Assembly: GCA_039034015.1 (NCBI GenBank)
Contig: JBCCBM010000009.1
Location: 1 to 64,000, forward strand
DNA: 64,000 bases
Direction of reading: 5' to 3'
Origin: Acuticoccus sp039034015
GTDB lineage: Bacteria; Pseudomonadota; Alphaproteobacteria; Rhizobiales; Amorphaceae
Each line of letters begins with the position of its first letter. Within the stretch, counting starts at the first letter, position 1. A program made the translations under genes and the position numbers. This document shows positions 8,376 through 17,239 of this stretch, piece after piece. Below the pieces are notes generated by a model. The model was not told where the DNA came from. It did no database searches and was given only the letters and a program-made list of their open reading frames with translations.

Positions 8376-9728
8376 TCAGGCTGAAACCGCGGCCCGTCCA
8401 CCGTCCCCGCCCCGTTTGGTGAGGACGGCGGCAAGTTCGGCGAAAGCGTCCTTGGACGGGGGCGACCCGGCCCGCTGCACCAGCGCCTCAAGAATTTTCG
8501 GCACCAGCGCAACGGCACGGTCGAGTTCGGGGTCGCTGCCGGCCTGGTACCCGCCCAGCAGACGCAGATCTTTGCTGTCCTCATAGCGTGAGATCAGCCG
8601 GCGCAACTGGCGCGAAAGCTCCGCCTCGTCCGCCGTGAAGGCGACCGGGGCAAGGCGCGAGAGGGAGGCAAGCGGGTCAATGGCTGGAAAGCGCCCGCTC
8701 TCGGCAATTTCGCGGGACAGCACAATGTGGCCATCAAGCGTTCCGCGCGCAGCGTCCGACACAGGCTCTTCCATGTCGTCCCCATCGACGAGCACGCAAA
8801 AGACGCCTGTGATGGAGCCGGTTTTGGAGGGGCCGACACGCTCTGAAATGCGGGCAAGCTCACCAAAGACCGATGGCGGGTAGCCGCGGGCAACGGGCGG
8901 CTCGCCGGCGGCAAGGGCCACATCGCGAAGGGCGTGGGCCGCGCGCGTAAAACTGTCCACAAGGAGGAGGACGCGCCGGCCCTCATCGCGAAAATGTTCG
9001 GCAACGGTGATCGCGGTGCGCAGCGCCTGGCGGCGCATGAGGGCGGTTTCGTCGCCGGTGGAGACGACGCTCACCGTGCGGTCGCGGTGGGCCGCAAGGG
9101 GGCCGGTCAAAAGTTCGCCCACCTCGCGCCCGCGCTCCCCCACAAGGGCTGCCACCACCACATCCACCGAGGCGGAGGCGGCCAGCATCCCCAGAAGGGT
9201 CGATTTGCCAACGCCGGAGCCGGCGAAAATGCCGATCCGCTGGCCCTCCACCAGGGGGGCAAAGATGTCGAGCGCCTTCACGCCCGTGCGCAGCGGCGTT
9301 TTGAGCGGCGGGCGCTGGAGGGGTGGGAGCGGCGAGGCATCGCACGAGCGCGCCTCGGAGCCCGCCGGCAGCGGGCCCTTGTCGTCAATGGGGCGGCCCA
9401 GCGCATCAATGGCGCGGCCAAGCCAACGTTCGTGGATGTTGAGGGCGAAGGGGCCGATGAGCCGCGCCTCCGCGCCAATGAACGCGCTCGCCCGGCGATC
9501 GTAGAGCGCGGCGGCGCAGCGTTCGGCGTCGATGCGCACCACTTCGGCGAGCGCATGGCCATCGCCGTGGGCAATCTCGAGCTGGTCGCCCAAGGAGGCG
9601 TCGGCGGAAAGGCCGCGCACAAAGCGTTCGTGGGCGGCGGCCTCATCCACCGTGCCGCACACCAAAACGGGCGGCAGCGGCAGGTTTGAGAGGCGTGCGC
9701 CAAGATCGTCAAGGGCGTTGGGCGTCAT
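8376..9728 (-). CDS. fliI: Flagellum-specific ATP synthase FliI
   Basis: FliI is the cytoplasmic hexameric ATPase that energises flagellar type III export. It has Walker A GSGVGKST at about residues 170-177, Walker B VLLLVDSFTRAAHALRDVAL, and the GEPPVARGYPPSVFGEL segment typical of the FliI/F1-beta family. Length is 450 residues, as expected. ATG at 9728 has GAAGGG 8 bp upstream; an in-frame TTG two codons earlier is too close to that site. Confidence 0.96.
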   Translation of the reverse strand: MTPNALDDLGARLSNLPLPPVLVCGTVDEAAAHERFVRGLSADASLGDQLEIAHGDGHALAEVVRIDAERCAAALYDRRASAFIGAEARLIGPFALNIHERWLGRAIDALGRPIDDKGPLPAGSEARSCDASPLPPLQRPPLKTPLRTGVKALDIFAPLVEGQRIGIFAGSGVGKSTLLGMLAASASVDVVVAALVGERGREVGELLTGPLAAHRDRTVSVVSTGDETALMRRQALRTAITVAEHFRDEGRRVLLLVDSFTRAAHALRDVALAAGEPPVARGYPPSVFGELARISERVGPSKTGSITGVFCVLVDGDDMEEPVSDAARGTLDGHIVLSREIAESGRFPAIDPLASLSRLAPVAFTADEAELSRQLRRLISRYEDSKDLRLLGGYQAGSDPELDRAVALVPKILEALVQRAGSPPSKDAFAELAAVLTKRGGDGGRAAVSA

Positions 9729-9830
9729 GCGCAAAACCCTTCTCTGGTGCGGCTTTTCATGAAGCCAAATTCCTTGTTCGCGCAGTCATCGCGCGGAAAC
9801 GGGAGGGCCGCGCAGGGCACGGCCGAACGG

Positions 9831-10553
9831 TTATTCAGCGCCCAGCGTGCGCACGGCCTGTTGGAGCGAGCGGTTGCGGTCGCTGACGGAGGAGTTGGCG
9901 TACTCAAAGGCGCGCTGCACCTCGATGAGCTCGGTGATGGCGTGGACCGCATTCACGTTGGACCCCTCAAGGTAGCCCTGGCGCACCCCATTCAGGACGC
10001 GGTCCTCCACAGGCTCCACGGGGAGGTCGGAGAGGACCGCAGCATCCCCATAACGGGAAAGATTGGCCGCCTCCGGGATGGCGAAGAGGCCAATGCGGCC
10101 CACCACAGCGCCCTCCTGGCTCACCGTGCCATCGGTGCCGAAGCTGATGGGGCCGCGGGCGGGGTCCACCACCATCGGCGCGCCGCCCTCGTCGGTGACG
10201 GCGTGGCCGGTGACGGTCAAAAGGTCGCCCGCCTCGTTGACGGTGAAGCGGCCGTCGCGGGTGTAGGCAAGGCCCTCCGGCGTTTGGATCGCAAAGAAGC
10301 CATCGCCGGAGATGGCAACGTCGAGCTGGTTGCCGGTGCGCTCAATGGGGCCCTGTCGGCGGTCGATGTGCTGCGTGCCGACGGTGGCAAACGCAACGCT
10401 TTCCGACCGCGTTTCGGAGAAGACCGACTTGAAATCCACCGTCTCGGCGCGAAAGCCGGCGGTGCGCATGTTGGCCACGTTGTTGGCAATCGTGGTCAAC
10501 CGTTCGTCCATGGTCACTTGGCCAGACAGGGCCACATAAAGGTCAGACGGCAA
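9831..10553 (-). CDS. flgF: Flagellar proximal rod protein FlgF
   Basis: FlgF is a rod protein next to FlgG. It carries DLYVALSGQVTMDERLTTIA, NNVANMRTAGFRAE and the C-terminal LIEVQRAFEYANSSV. No ATG precedes the conserved start. TTG at 10553, with GGAGG 8 bp upstream, gives 240 aa and the correct N-terminus. The start lies 2 bp beyond the stop of the DUF1217 gene, so translation may be coupled. Homologous to flgG in this window but shorter. Confidence 0.92.
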   Translation of the reverse strand: MPSDLYVALSGQVTMDERLTTIANNVANMRTAGFRAETVDFKSVFSETRSESVAFATVGTQHIDRRQGPIERTGNQLDVAISGDGFFAIQTPEGLAYTRDGRFTVNEAGDLLTVTGHAVTDEGGAPMVVDPARGPISFGTDGTVSQEGAVVGRIGLFAIPEAANLSRYGDAAVLSDLPVEPVEDRVLNGVRQGYLEGSNVNAVHAITELIEVQRAFEYANSSVSDRNRSLQQAVRTLGAE

Positions 10554-10554
10554 A

Positions 10555-11340
10555 TCATGCGCCTCCGAGACGGAATGAAGATACGGACAAAGCAAGGTCC
10601 AGCGAGATGGTGGGCGTTTCTGTGGTGCCCACCTGGAAGAGCGAGAGCACCGGGTCGATCCGCGGCGCCTCCACCGCATCCCAAAGGGCGGTGAAGCGGA
10701 CCAGAAGGCGGTTCACCTCCTCAGGGTCCGACAGGGTTTCAAGGTCAAGCCGGTCTTCGATGACCGCGGCCTGTTTTTCGATGTCGGCGGCGGCAAACTC
10801 GTCTGGCAGGCCAAGCACCGTGCGCACCACTTTGGCGAGCGCCGCATCGGCCAAGATGTCGAACGCGCTCGTGACGGTCGGAGCCATACGCTCAAAGTAG
10901 AGGGCAAGGCGCACGCCCTCGCCGTTGTCGGCCTCCGCATTCACTTCTAGCGTTTGGCGCACGTAGCGGTTCACCACATCTTCGCCGGCGGCGGCGCGGG
11001 TTGTGGTGGTCTCGCCAAAGCTTGCAAAATCGAACGCGCGGGCAAACTCTGAGATGCGCGGGTCGTTGGTGCGGTTGGCAAGGCTGTCGGGGTCGCTCAC
11101 ACCCTCTTCCAGGATGCGGCGCACATAGCCTTTGGCGAACGCAAGATCCTCCAACCCGAACGCAGTCATGGCGTAGCGAAGTAGGCGGCTGTCCGCCACG
11201 AACTCGTCAATGGAGGTCACCGCCGAGATGGCGTTCCGATAATGCTCAGTCTCGAGCTTCACCGGCCCTTGCGCGGCGGTGATAGACAGTGATCGCTCCA
11301 AATCCTGAGCGATCAAACGATAACTGACTGCGACAGACAT
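10555..11340 (-). CDS. DUF1217 family flagellar-locus protein
   Basis: A 261-residue protein of a family (DUF1217) found next to flgF and motA in rhizobial flagellar loci. No signal peptide or membrane segment is evident. It looks mostly helical, with repeated patterns such as FEDLAFAKGYVRRIL and repeated acidic turns. No enzymatic motif is visible. It is the first gene of the minus-strand flagellar run (GGGAGA before ATG at 11340) and faces motA across a divergent region. Role unknown; co-transcription suggests a rod or hook accessory function. Confidence 0.8.
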   Translation of the reverse strand: MSVAVSYRLIAQDLERSLSITAAQGPVKLETEHYRNAISAVTSIDEFVADSRLLRYAMTAFGLEDLAFAKGYVRRILEEGVSDPDSLANRTNDPRISEFARAFDFASFGETTTTRAAAGEDVVNRYVRQTLEVNAEADNGEGVRLALYFERMAPTVTSAFDILADAALAKVVRTVLGLPDEFAAADIEKQAAVIEDRLDLETLSDPEEVNRLLVRFTALWDAVEAPRIDPVLSLFQVGTTETPTISLDLALSVSSFRLGGA

Positions 11341-11532
11341 GTTTGGCGTCTCCCACCGAAGTCTTGTGCGCCTCTTCCGATATGAACCTTAGCGCGGGTG
11401 CAGCGACTATTGCGCCCACCCGCTTGTGCGAAGCTTTCGCAAGGAAGGAACCCGAAAAATCATCGCCGCGTCAGCCACGGACAAGGCGGGTGTGGCCCTC
11501 TCCCACTCGGGTGCGAAACGGGAGATGATCTC
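11341..11532. promoter_or_regulatory. Divergent intergenic region between DUF1217 gene and motA
   Basis: 192 bp separate the two flagellar runs and must hold promoters for both. I could not recognise a convincing sigma-54, sigma-28 or CtrA-type site by eye, so this is marked by position only. Confidence 0.45.
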
Positions 11533-12408
11533 TTGGCAGTTTTTCTTGGTATCATAATCAGCATCGGATCGATGCTTGGCGGCTACATGGCGATGGGCGG
11601 GTACGTGTCCGTCCTGTGGCAGCCTTTCGAATACGTCATCATCTTCGGCATCGCGCTCGGCATCTTTATGGTGGCGAACCCGATCCCCGTCTTGAAAGAG
11701 ACGGGTGTGGCCATCGGTGATGCCGTCGGCAACCGCGCGCCAAAGCGGGCGGTGTTCCTGGAGGTGCTCCGGGTCCTTTACGGCCTCATGCGGGACTTGA
11801 AGTCAAAGCCGCGCAGCGAGGTGGAGGCGCACGTCGACAACCCTGAAGAATCAAAGATTTTTCAAGGCGCGCCCCTCATCATGAAGGACAAGCAGCTGCT
11901 CCAATTCATCTGCGACTATGTCCGGCTCATCCTGATCGGCAACGCCCGCGGCTTTGAAGTCGAGGCGCTGATGGATCAGGAGATCGCCACCATCCGCAAG
12001 GACAAGCAAAAGCCGGCCCTTGCGCTGAGCGACATTGCCGATGCGCTCCCCGCCATCGGCATTGTGGCGGCCGTCCTTGGCATCATCAAAGCGATGGGCG
12101 CCATCGACCAAACGCCTGAAATTCTGGGGGGTTACATTGCGGCGGCCCTGGTGGGCACGTTCCTGGGCATCTTTGCGGCCTACGCGATCTTCAGCCCGCT
12201 CGCGGGCAAGGTGAAGACCATCCGCGAAAAGCAGATGCAGCCCTACATCATCGCCAAGCAAGCGCTGCTCGCCTACATCAACGGCGCGATGCCGCAAATT
12301 GCCCTGGAGCATGGGCGCAAGACCATCGGCGCCAGCGCCCGGCCGACCATCGATGAGGTGGAATCGGAAGCCCTTGGCACCGGCGGCGCCGAAAAAGAGG
12401 CGGCCTAA
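11533..12408 (+). CDS. motA: Flagellar motor stator protein MotA
   Basis: MotA forms the proton-conducting stator with MotB. The 291-residue product has two N-terminal membrane helices (AVFLGIIISIGSMLGGYMAM and EYVIIFGIALGIFMV), a cytoplasmic loop, then the MotA/ExbB signature ALPAIGIVAAVLGIIKAMGA and a fourth helix. No ATG fits. TTG at 11533, preceded by GGGAGA, gives the proper N-terminus. motB is not in this window. The gene heads the motA-fliM-DUF6468-fliN-fliG-flhB run. Confidence 0.94.
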   Translation: MAVFLGIIISIGSMLGGYMAMGGYVSVLWQPFEYVIIFGIALGIFMVANPIPVLKETGVAIGDAVGNRAPKRAVFLEVLRVLYGLMRDLKSKPRSEVEAHVDNPEESKIFQGAPLIMKDKQLLQFICDYVRLILIGNARGFEVEALMDQEIATIRKDKQKPALALSDIADALPAIGIVAAVLGIIKAMGAIDQTPEILGGYIAAALVGTFLGIFAAYAIFSPLAGKVKTIREKQMQPYIIAKQALLAYINGAMPQIALEHGRKTIGASARPTIDEVESEALGTGGAEKEAA

Positions 12409-12411
12409 ACG

Positions 12412-13341
12412 ATGGCGGATGCGGACACCAAACCCTCCGTCACCGAGCGCTTGCTTGACGCGGCGGGCATTCAGATTGACCGGCTTCCGATGTTGCCGGT
12501 CATCTTCGACCGGGTGGCCAACATGTGCGTCGATCAGATGCGCCTGCTTGCCCCCTCCCCGTGCTTCTTTTCCATGAGCCACATCGAGCAGGAAAAGATC
12601 ACCGACATTCTTGAAGCCTACGAGGCAAACGCGGTCTGCGCGATCCTCGATGTTCCCGAGTGGGACAGCCAGGTGGTGGTGGGCTTTGAGCGGGACTTCA
12701 TCTTCACCATCGTGGAGACGATGTTCGGCGCGGACGGCTCTGAAATGCCGGAAGAGGACGGCCGCGTCTTCTCCAACATTGAGATGAAGATCTGCCAGCG
12801 CCTGGCCGAAATGATGTGCACGGTGCTGACGCAAGCCTTCGCCTCCACCAGCAAGGCCACCTTCTCGGTGGAGCGGCTTGAAACGCGCATGCACTTTGCC
12901 GTGGTGGGCCGGCGCAACGGCCAGGCCGCGGCGGCCAAATTCCTCGTGCAGGCGATCAACCGCGGCGGGGAGATGTTCATCATCTTGCCCCACTCGTGCC
13001 TGCAGATGATCCGCCAGTCGCTGTCCAAATCCGGGCAGAATGAGCCTGGCACCCGCGACCCGGGCTGGGTGAGCCAGATGAAGGCCGGCGCGACGCGGGC
13101 CGAGGTCAAGCTCGACGCCATCCTCGATAAGACGCAACTCACCCTTGGCGAGCTGTCGGAGCTGCAGGTGGGCGATCTCATCGAGCTCAACGCCACACCG
13201 CGCTCCAAGGTCAAGCTCTCGGCCAACGACCAGCCCGTGTTCTGGGCCCAGCTTGGGCAGTCGGAGGGCGTGTTCCGGCTGAAAATTGAAACCGTGTTCA
13301 ACCCGCAAGAGGAGTTCTTGGGTGATATCCTCAATCATTGA
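12412..13341 (+). CDS. fliM: Flagellar motor switch protein FliM
   Basis: FliM is the middle C-ring protein that controls rotor switching. The 309-residue product contains the CheC-like middle domain (for example DRVFSNIEMKICQRLAEM-like residues near 120) and a C-terminal SpoA/FliN-like domain (LGELSELQVGDLIELNATPR). The first 15 residues do not show the usual CheY-binding EIDALL peptide clearly. It starts 3 bp after motA and overlaps the next gene by 20 bp. Confidence 0.93.
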   Translation: MADADTKPSVTERLLDAAGIQIDRLPMLPVIFDRVANMCVDQMRLLAPSPCFFSMSHIEQEKITDILEAYEANAVCAILDVPEWDSQVVVGFERDFIFTIVETMFGADGSEMPEEDGRVFSNIEMKICQRLAEMMCTVLTQAFASTSKATFSVERLETRMHFAVVGRRNGQAAAAKFLVQAINRGGEMFIILPHSCLQMIRQSLSKSGQNEPGTRDPGWVSQMKAGATRAEVKLDAILDKTQLTLGELSELQVGDLIELNATPRSKVKLSANDQPVFWAQLGQSEGVFRLKIETVFNPQEEFLGDILNH

Positions 13342-13768
13342 CGCGGTGCTTTTAACCGCGCTTGCCGCCACTTCTGTGTGCGTCCTCTTGATGTATCGCA
13401 GGCTCCAGCGCTTTGACGCGCTGCAAAACGAGGCGGCGGCGGCCTTTGCCCGCTCGGCCGCCGCGCTCGAGCATGCCAAAGGCGCGCTCGACAATCTGAA
13501 CGCCAACTCTGGCGAAATGGCGGTCTCCCTGGCGCAAAAGCTGAACGAGGCGCGCCTCGTCATCAACGAGATCGACAAGGGGATCAGCCCCCGCCGGTCC
13601 CGCACGCCAGAACCCGAGGAGATGACGGTGCCCGATATTGCAAGGGGCTGGGAGCGCGACTTTGCCTCCATGCACGCGGAAGCCATGCCTGTCGCCTTTG
13701 CCCCGGTGGACGGCCAGCCCGTGCCCACCTGGCGCGCCCTTGCAGAAGCTGCCCACCGGCACGCCTGA
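13322..13768 (+). CDS. DUF6468-like membrane protein
   Basis: GTG at 13322, inside the fliM 3' end and after GAGGAG, gives a 148-residue protein. It has one N-terminal membrane helix (IDAVLLTALAATSVCVLLMY) followed by a probable coiled coil (RRLQRFDALQNEAAAAFARS and onward to about residue 75) and a Pro-rich cytoplasmic tail. It resembles the DUF6468 proteins that sit between fliM and fliN in alphaproteobacteria. Position suggests a switch-complex or placement accessory role; function not established. Confidence 0.7.
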   Translation: MISSIIDAVLLTALAATSVCVLLMYRRLQRFDALQNEAAAAFARSAAALEHAKGALDNLNANSGEMAVSLAQKLNEARLVINEIDKGISPRRSRTPEPEEMTVPDIARGWERDFASMHAEAMPVAFAPVDGQPVPTWRALAEAAHRHA

Positions 13769-13810
13769 CCCCCGTTGCTGCACGCTGGAAAAAATCTTTG
13801 AGAGGACATG

Positions 13811-14206
13811 ATGGCCGATAAAGACGAGACCGAGACCCGCCGCCCGCTTGGCGCTTCCCGCGAAAACGACCGCGAAAGCCGCGCCCGCTCCTTTGCCGCC
13901 CGCATGGATGAGGGCGGCAAAGAGAAGGAAAACGGCAAGGATGCCAACCTTGACACAATCCTGCGGATCCCTGTGGACCTTCAGGTGGTGTTGGGCTCGG
14001 CAACGATGCCGGTGTCGAACCTCATGAAGCTTGGCCGCGGCCAGGTGGTGGCGCTCGACCAGCGGGTGGGCGAGCCGGTCAACATTGTGGTGAACGGCCG
14101 GGTGATTGCCCGGGGTGAGGTGGTTGTGGTGGACGAGGACACATCACGCTTTGGCGTCTCGCTCACCGAAATTGTGGGCCCCACGGGCGCCGCGGCGGGA
14201 GCTTAA
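13811..14206 (+). CDS. fliN: Flagellar motor switch protein FliN
   Basis: FliN forms the lower C-ring. About 45 residues of charged, low-complexity sequence precede the SpoA domain (ILRIPVDLQVVLGSATMPVS, then LGRGQVVALDQRVGEPVNIV). Two adjacent ATGs exist. The second (13811) is better spaced from GAGGAC; the first (13808) would add one Met. 131 aa is normal for rhizobial FliN. It starts 42 bp after the DUF6468 gene. Confidence 0.94.
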   Translation: MADKDETETRRPLGASRENDRESRARSFAARMDEGGKEKENGKDANLDTILRIPVDLQVVLGSATMPVSNLMKLGRGQVVALDQRVGEPVNIVVNGRVIARGEVVVVDEDTSRFGVSLTEIVGPTGAAAGA

Positions 14207-14209
14207 GCC

Positions 14210-15232
14210 ATGCCCCCCGCCCCCGCGGTGCGTGTGCGCACCCTCTCGGCGCCGGAAAAGGTGGCGACAATCCTGATGACGATGTCAAAGGATTCGGCCG
14301 CCCGCGTGATGAAGCACATGGCCCCGGCCGACATTAAGTCGGCCACGATGGCAATGTCAGAGCTGCGCCCGGTTGCCACCACCCAGGTTGAAGAGGTGGT
14401 GGATGAGTTCGTCGATCAGTTCGGCGGCGGCACCACGCTGTCGGGTGACCGGGACCAGGTGAAGGCGATGCTCATGGGCGTTTTGCCGGATGACCAGGTG
14501 GCGGATGTGCTGGCCGAGATGGAGGGGCGCGTCAGCCAATCCATCTGGGACCGGATTTCCGGCATTTCAGAACAAAGCCTCACGCCGTACCTTGCCAACG
14601 AGCACCCGCAGACAACGGCGCTTGTGTTGCAAAAGCTGCACCCGGTGACGGCGGCGCGCGTCATGTCCGAGCTTCCCAATGAGCTGCGGGACAATGTCGC
14701 CCGGCGCATGCTCACCAGCAAAGCGGTGGTGGATGATGCGCTCAAGATTGTCGAAACCGCGCTCCATGAAGACTTTATGGTGAACCTCACCCTAAACAAA
14801 GGGTCCGACAGTCACGCCCGGATGGCCGACATCATCAACAAGATGGAGCTGGACCAGATGGAAAATGTCTTGGAAGGGCTCACGGAGACGCATCCGAAGT
14901 CGGCCGAGATTTTGCGTTCGCTGCTCTTCACCTTCGACGATATTGTGAAGCTGAACCCGCGTTCGCTCACCACGCTGTTCGACGCCATCGACAACGACCA
15001 GCTGGTGACGGCGCTGAAGGGCACGGACGAAAAGTTCCGCGACAAGGTGCTGTCGTGCCTTGCCTCCAGAACGCGCAAGATGGTCGAGCAGGAGCTTTCC
15101 GGCGGCGAGCCCTCCACCGCACGCGAGGTGGCCGAGGCGCGGCGCAAGATCACGGATCTGGCGCTTTCGATGGGTCAGCGGGGCGAGATCGACCTGTCGA
15201 CCGGCGACGACGACGGCGAACTTCTCCAGTAG
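14210..15232 (+). CDS. fliG: Flagellar motor switch protein FliG
   Basis: FliG links the MS-ring to the C-ring and carries the torque-generating charged helix. The 340-residue product shows the family layout: N-terminal domain (LSAPEKVATILMTMSKDSAA), middle domain with the EHPQTTALVLQKL motif, and a C-terminal domain with LRSLLFTFDDIVKLNPRSLT and KFRDKVLSCLASRTRKM. It starts 3 bp after the fliN stop. Confidence 0.96.
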   Translation: MPPAPAVRVRTLSAPEKVATILMTMSKDSAARVMKHMAPADIKSATMAMSELRPVATTQVEEVVDEFVDQFGGGTTLSGDRDQVKAMLMGVLPDDQVADVLAEMEGRVSQSIWDRISGISEQSLTPYLANEHPQTTALVLQKLHPVTAARVMSELPNELRDNVARRMLTSKAVVDDALKIVETALHEDFMVNLTLNKGSDSHARMADIINKMELDQMENVLEGLTETHPKSAEILRSLLFTFDDIVKLNPRSLTTLFDAIDNDQLVTALKGTDEKFRDKVLSCLASRTRKMVEQELSGGEPSTAREVAEARRKITDLALSMGQRGEIDLSTGDDDGELLQ

Positions 15233-15247
15233 CGGCGGAGAAGGCGG

Positions 15248-16327
15248 GTGGCCGACCAACCGGATCGTTCCGAAAAGACAGAAGAGGCCACCCCGAAGAA
15301 GATCGAGGACGCCCTCAAGAAGGGGCAAACCCCCTTCTCCAAGGAGGCCCCGATCTTCGCCTCGCTCATCGGCATGCTCATCGTCTTCGGACTCATGCTG
15401 GATGAGCAAATCAGTCCATTCATGGACCTTCTATCGTCGCTCCACGATCACGCCGCCGGCGTGTCCCTCAACACCGGCGAAGACGTTACAGCCTTGTTTG
15501 GACACGTTTATAGCGCCTCGGCGTGGTTCCTTCTGCCCATCGTTACTTTACTGTCGGTGTTTGGCGTCATCGCGTCGCTGGGCCAAACGCCGCCGCGGAT
15601 CGTGGGCGAACGGATCCGACCCAAGCTTGAGCGCATTTCCCCCAAGGCAGGCGCCAAACGCATCTTCGGCAGCCAAGGGTGGATGGAGTTCTTGCGTGCA
15701 CTTTTGAAATTCACGATCGTGGCGGCGGTGGCCTTCTTCATCCTCCAGGGTGAGTTGCCAACGCTGATCCGCGCGGTCTTCACCGACCCGGCCTTGTTGC
15801 CGGGCCAAATCCTTGCGATCGCCACCCGGCTTTTGGCGGCGGTCTGCGTTGCCACCATCATTTTGGTGGCGATCGACCTTGTATACACGCGCATGAAGTG
15901 GAAGCGCGACCTCAAGATGACGCGCCGCGAGGTGAAGGACGAGCTCAAACAATCGGAGGGCGACCCGATTTTGAAGGCGCGCATGCGCTCGGCACAGCAG
16001 GGCCGCGCCCGCCGCCGGATGCTCACCAACGTGCCCCAGGCGACGGTGGTGATTGCCAACCCCACCCACTACGCCGTCGCCCTCCAGTATGAGCGCGGCG
16101 CGGGCGGCGCGCCCATGGTGGTCGCCAAAGGGCTCGACCTTGTGGCGCTGCGCATCCGCGAAATTGCGGCCGAAAACGACATCCCGGTGGTGGAAGACCC
16201 GCCGCTCGCCCGCGCGCTCCACGCGGCGGTGCAGGTGGATAAGGCAATCCCGGAAGAGTTTTTCCGCGCCGTTGCCCAAGTGCTTTACTACATTTACTCA
16301 AAGGATGCGCCGCGCAGCGCCGCTTGA
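15248..16327 (+). CDS. flhB: Flagellar biosynthesis protein FlhB
   Basis: FlhB is the export-gate protein whose self-cleavage switches substrate class from rod/hook to filament. The 359-residue product has four N-terminal membrane helices. The cytoplasmic domain contains the autocleavage motif NPTH (residues about 271-274, in VVIANPTHYAVALQYERG). The start is GTG at 15248 with GGAGAAGG upstream. It ends 8 bp before a convergent unknown gene. Confidence 0.95.
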   Translation: MADQPDRSEKTEEATPKKIEDALKKGQTPFSKEAPIFASLIGMLIVFGLMLDEQISPFMDLLSSLHDHAAGVSLNTGEDVTALFGHVYSASAWFLLPIVTLLSVFGVIASLGQTPPRIVGERIRPKLERISPKAGAKRIFGSQGWMEFLRALLKFTIVAAVAFFILQGELPTLIRAVFTDPALLPGQILAIATRLLAAVCVATIILVAIDLVYTRMKWKRDLKMTRREVKDELKQSEGDPILKARMRSAQQGRARRRMLTNVPQATVVIANPTHYAVALQYERGAGGAPMVVAKGLDLVALRIREIAAENDIPVVEDPPLARALHAAVQVDKAIPEEFFRAVAQVLYYIYSKDAPRSAA

Positions 16328-16335
16328 CCACCGCG

Positions 16336-17088
16336 TCAGGCGTCGTTGTCATAGGCACCGTCGGCCTCGTCGACCTCGTCGGGACCGTCGGCCCCGTCGG
16401 CGATGGCGGCGGCCAGCACTTCGCCCAGCGTCACCAGGGCGGCAAGCGCTGCCGGATCATAAAGCGCGCGCCGCACGCGAATGCGAAAGCCGCCGGCGGT
16501 GCGCGACACGATGGGCTGCTTCATCTCGTCCTTGCCCTCGCGCGCGGCCACAAGGGCGCCGTGGCCGAGGATGGGGTCAAGGGCGTTCTCGGCCTCAGGC
16601 GTTGCAAACAAGGTGCCGCTGGTCGGATCCACATGGTCCACATGGGCAAGGCGCGAGAGGTCTGCGCCCGCCTCGTCAATCCCCATCAAAAGCTTGCCGA
16701 GAAAGCGCCCGACCAGGTTCTCCATCACCATCGCGGCAAATTTGATGGCTTGCGGCGGCAACGACGGCCCCAGGATCGCAGCGCCTTTGTCGATCGCAAG
16801 GTCTTGCCGCTCGAAACGTGTCCAACGGGTGGTGGAGCCGCCGTGGTCGTTGGCGGTGTTGCTATAGATGGTGACGGTCCAGCGCGCCTTCGGGTCGAAG
16901 AGTTTGACCGTGCTGCCGCGCCCGCCGTTCGCCCCTTGGTACTCATAGTGCCAGCCGTTTGCAGCGGCCAGATTTTTCAGCGCCGCGCGCCGGCGCGTCC
17001 CCCATTGGAGGGCAAGCACCAACAATGCGCTGCCCAAGAGCGACGCCACGACGAGCACCACCGCAACCAATACGTTTTCGCCAAACAT
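16336..17088 (-). CDS. Uncharacterised single-pass membrane protein in flagellar cluster
   Basis: Not recognised. A 250-residue protein with one N-terminal membrane helix (VLVAVVLVVASLLGSALLVL) followed by a soluble region without a familiar motif. The last ~15 residues are rich in Asp, Gly and Glu. A strong AAGGAGG precedes ATG at 17088. It is convergent with flhB and divergent from flgB, so it interrupts two flagellar runs on the opposite strand. Co-location hints at an envelope or motility link, but nothing in the sequence proves it. Confidence 0.7.
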   Translation of the reverse strand: MFGENVLVAVVLVVASLLGSALLVLALQWGTRRRAALKNLAAANGWHYEYQGANGGRGSTVKLFDPKARWTVTIYSNTANDHGGSTTRWTRFERQDLAIDKGAAILGPSLPPQAIKFAAMVMENLVGRFLGKLLMGIDEAGADLSRLAHVDHVDPTSGTLFATPEAENALDPILGHGALVAAREGKDEMKQPIVSRTAGGFRIRVRRALYDPAALAALVTLGEVLAAAIADGADGPDEVDEADGAYDNDA

Positions 17089-17239
17089 TGTTCGTTCGCC
17101 TCCTTCGGGCCATGCGCTGCGCCATCGCGGGCCCCTTCATGGATTGAATAGCAGCTTTCGCACCGCCAGCCTGACACCAGCCGGTCCCCGTATCGTCGCC
17201 CCTGTTCGAGCCATGACCTTTATCTCGTGAGGGGCCGAC
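17089..17239. promoter_or_regulatory. Divergent region upstream of flgB
   Basis: 151 bp between the unknown membrane protein and the flgB-to-fliP run. It should carry the promoter for that long operon. I see no match to a standard promoter that I would defend. Confidence 0.4.

Noticed and set aside
11851..13956. Long antisense open frame (701 codons) opposite motA-fliM
   Set aside because: Typical shadow frame of high-GC coding DNA; His/Arg/Gly-rich product with no domain, opposite well-supported genes.
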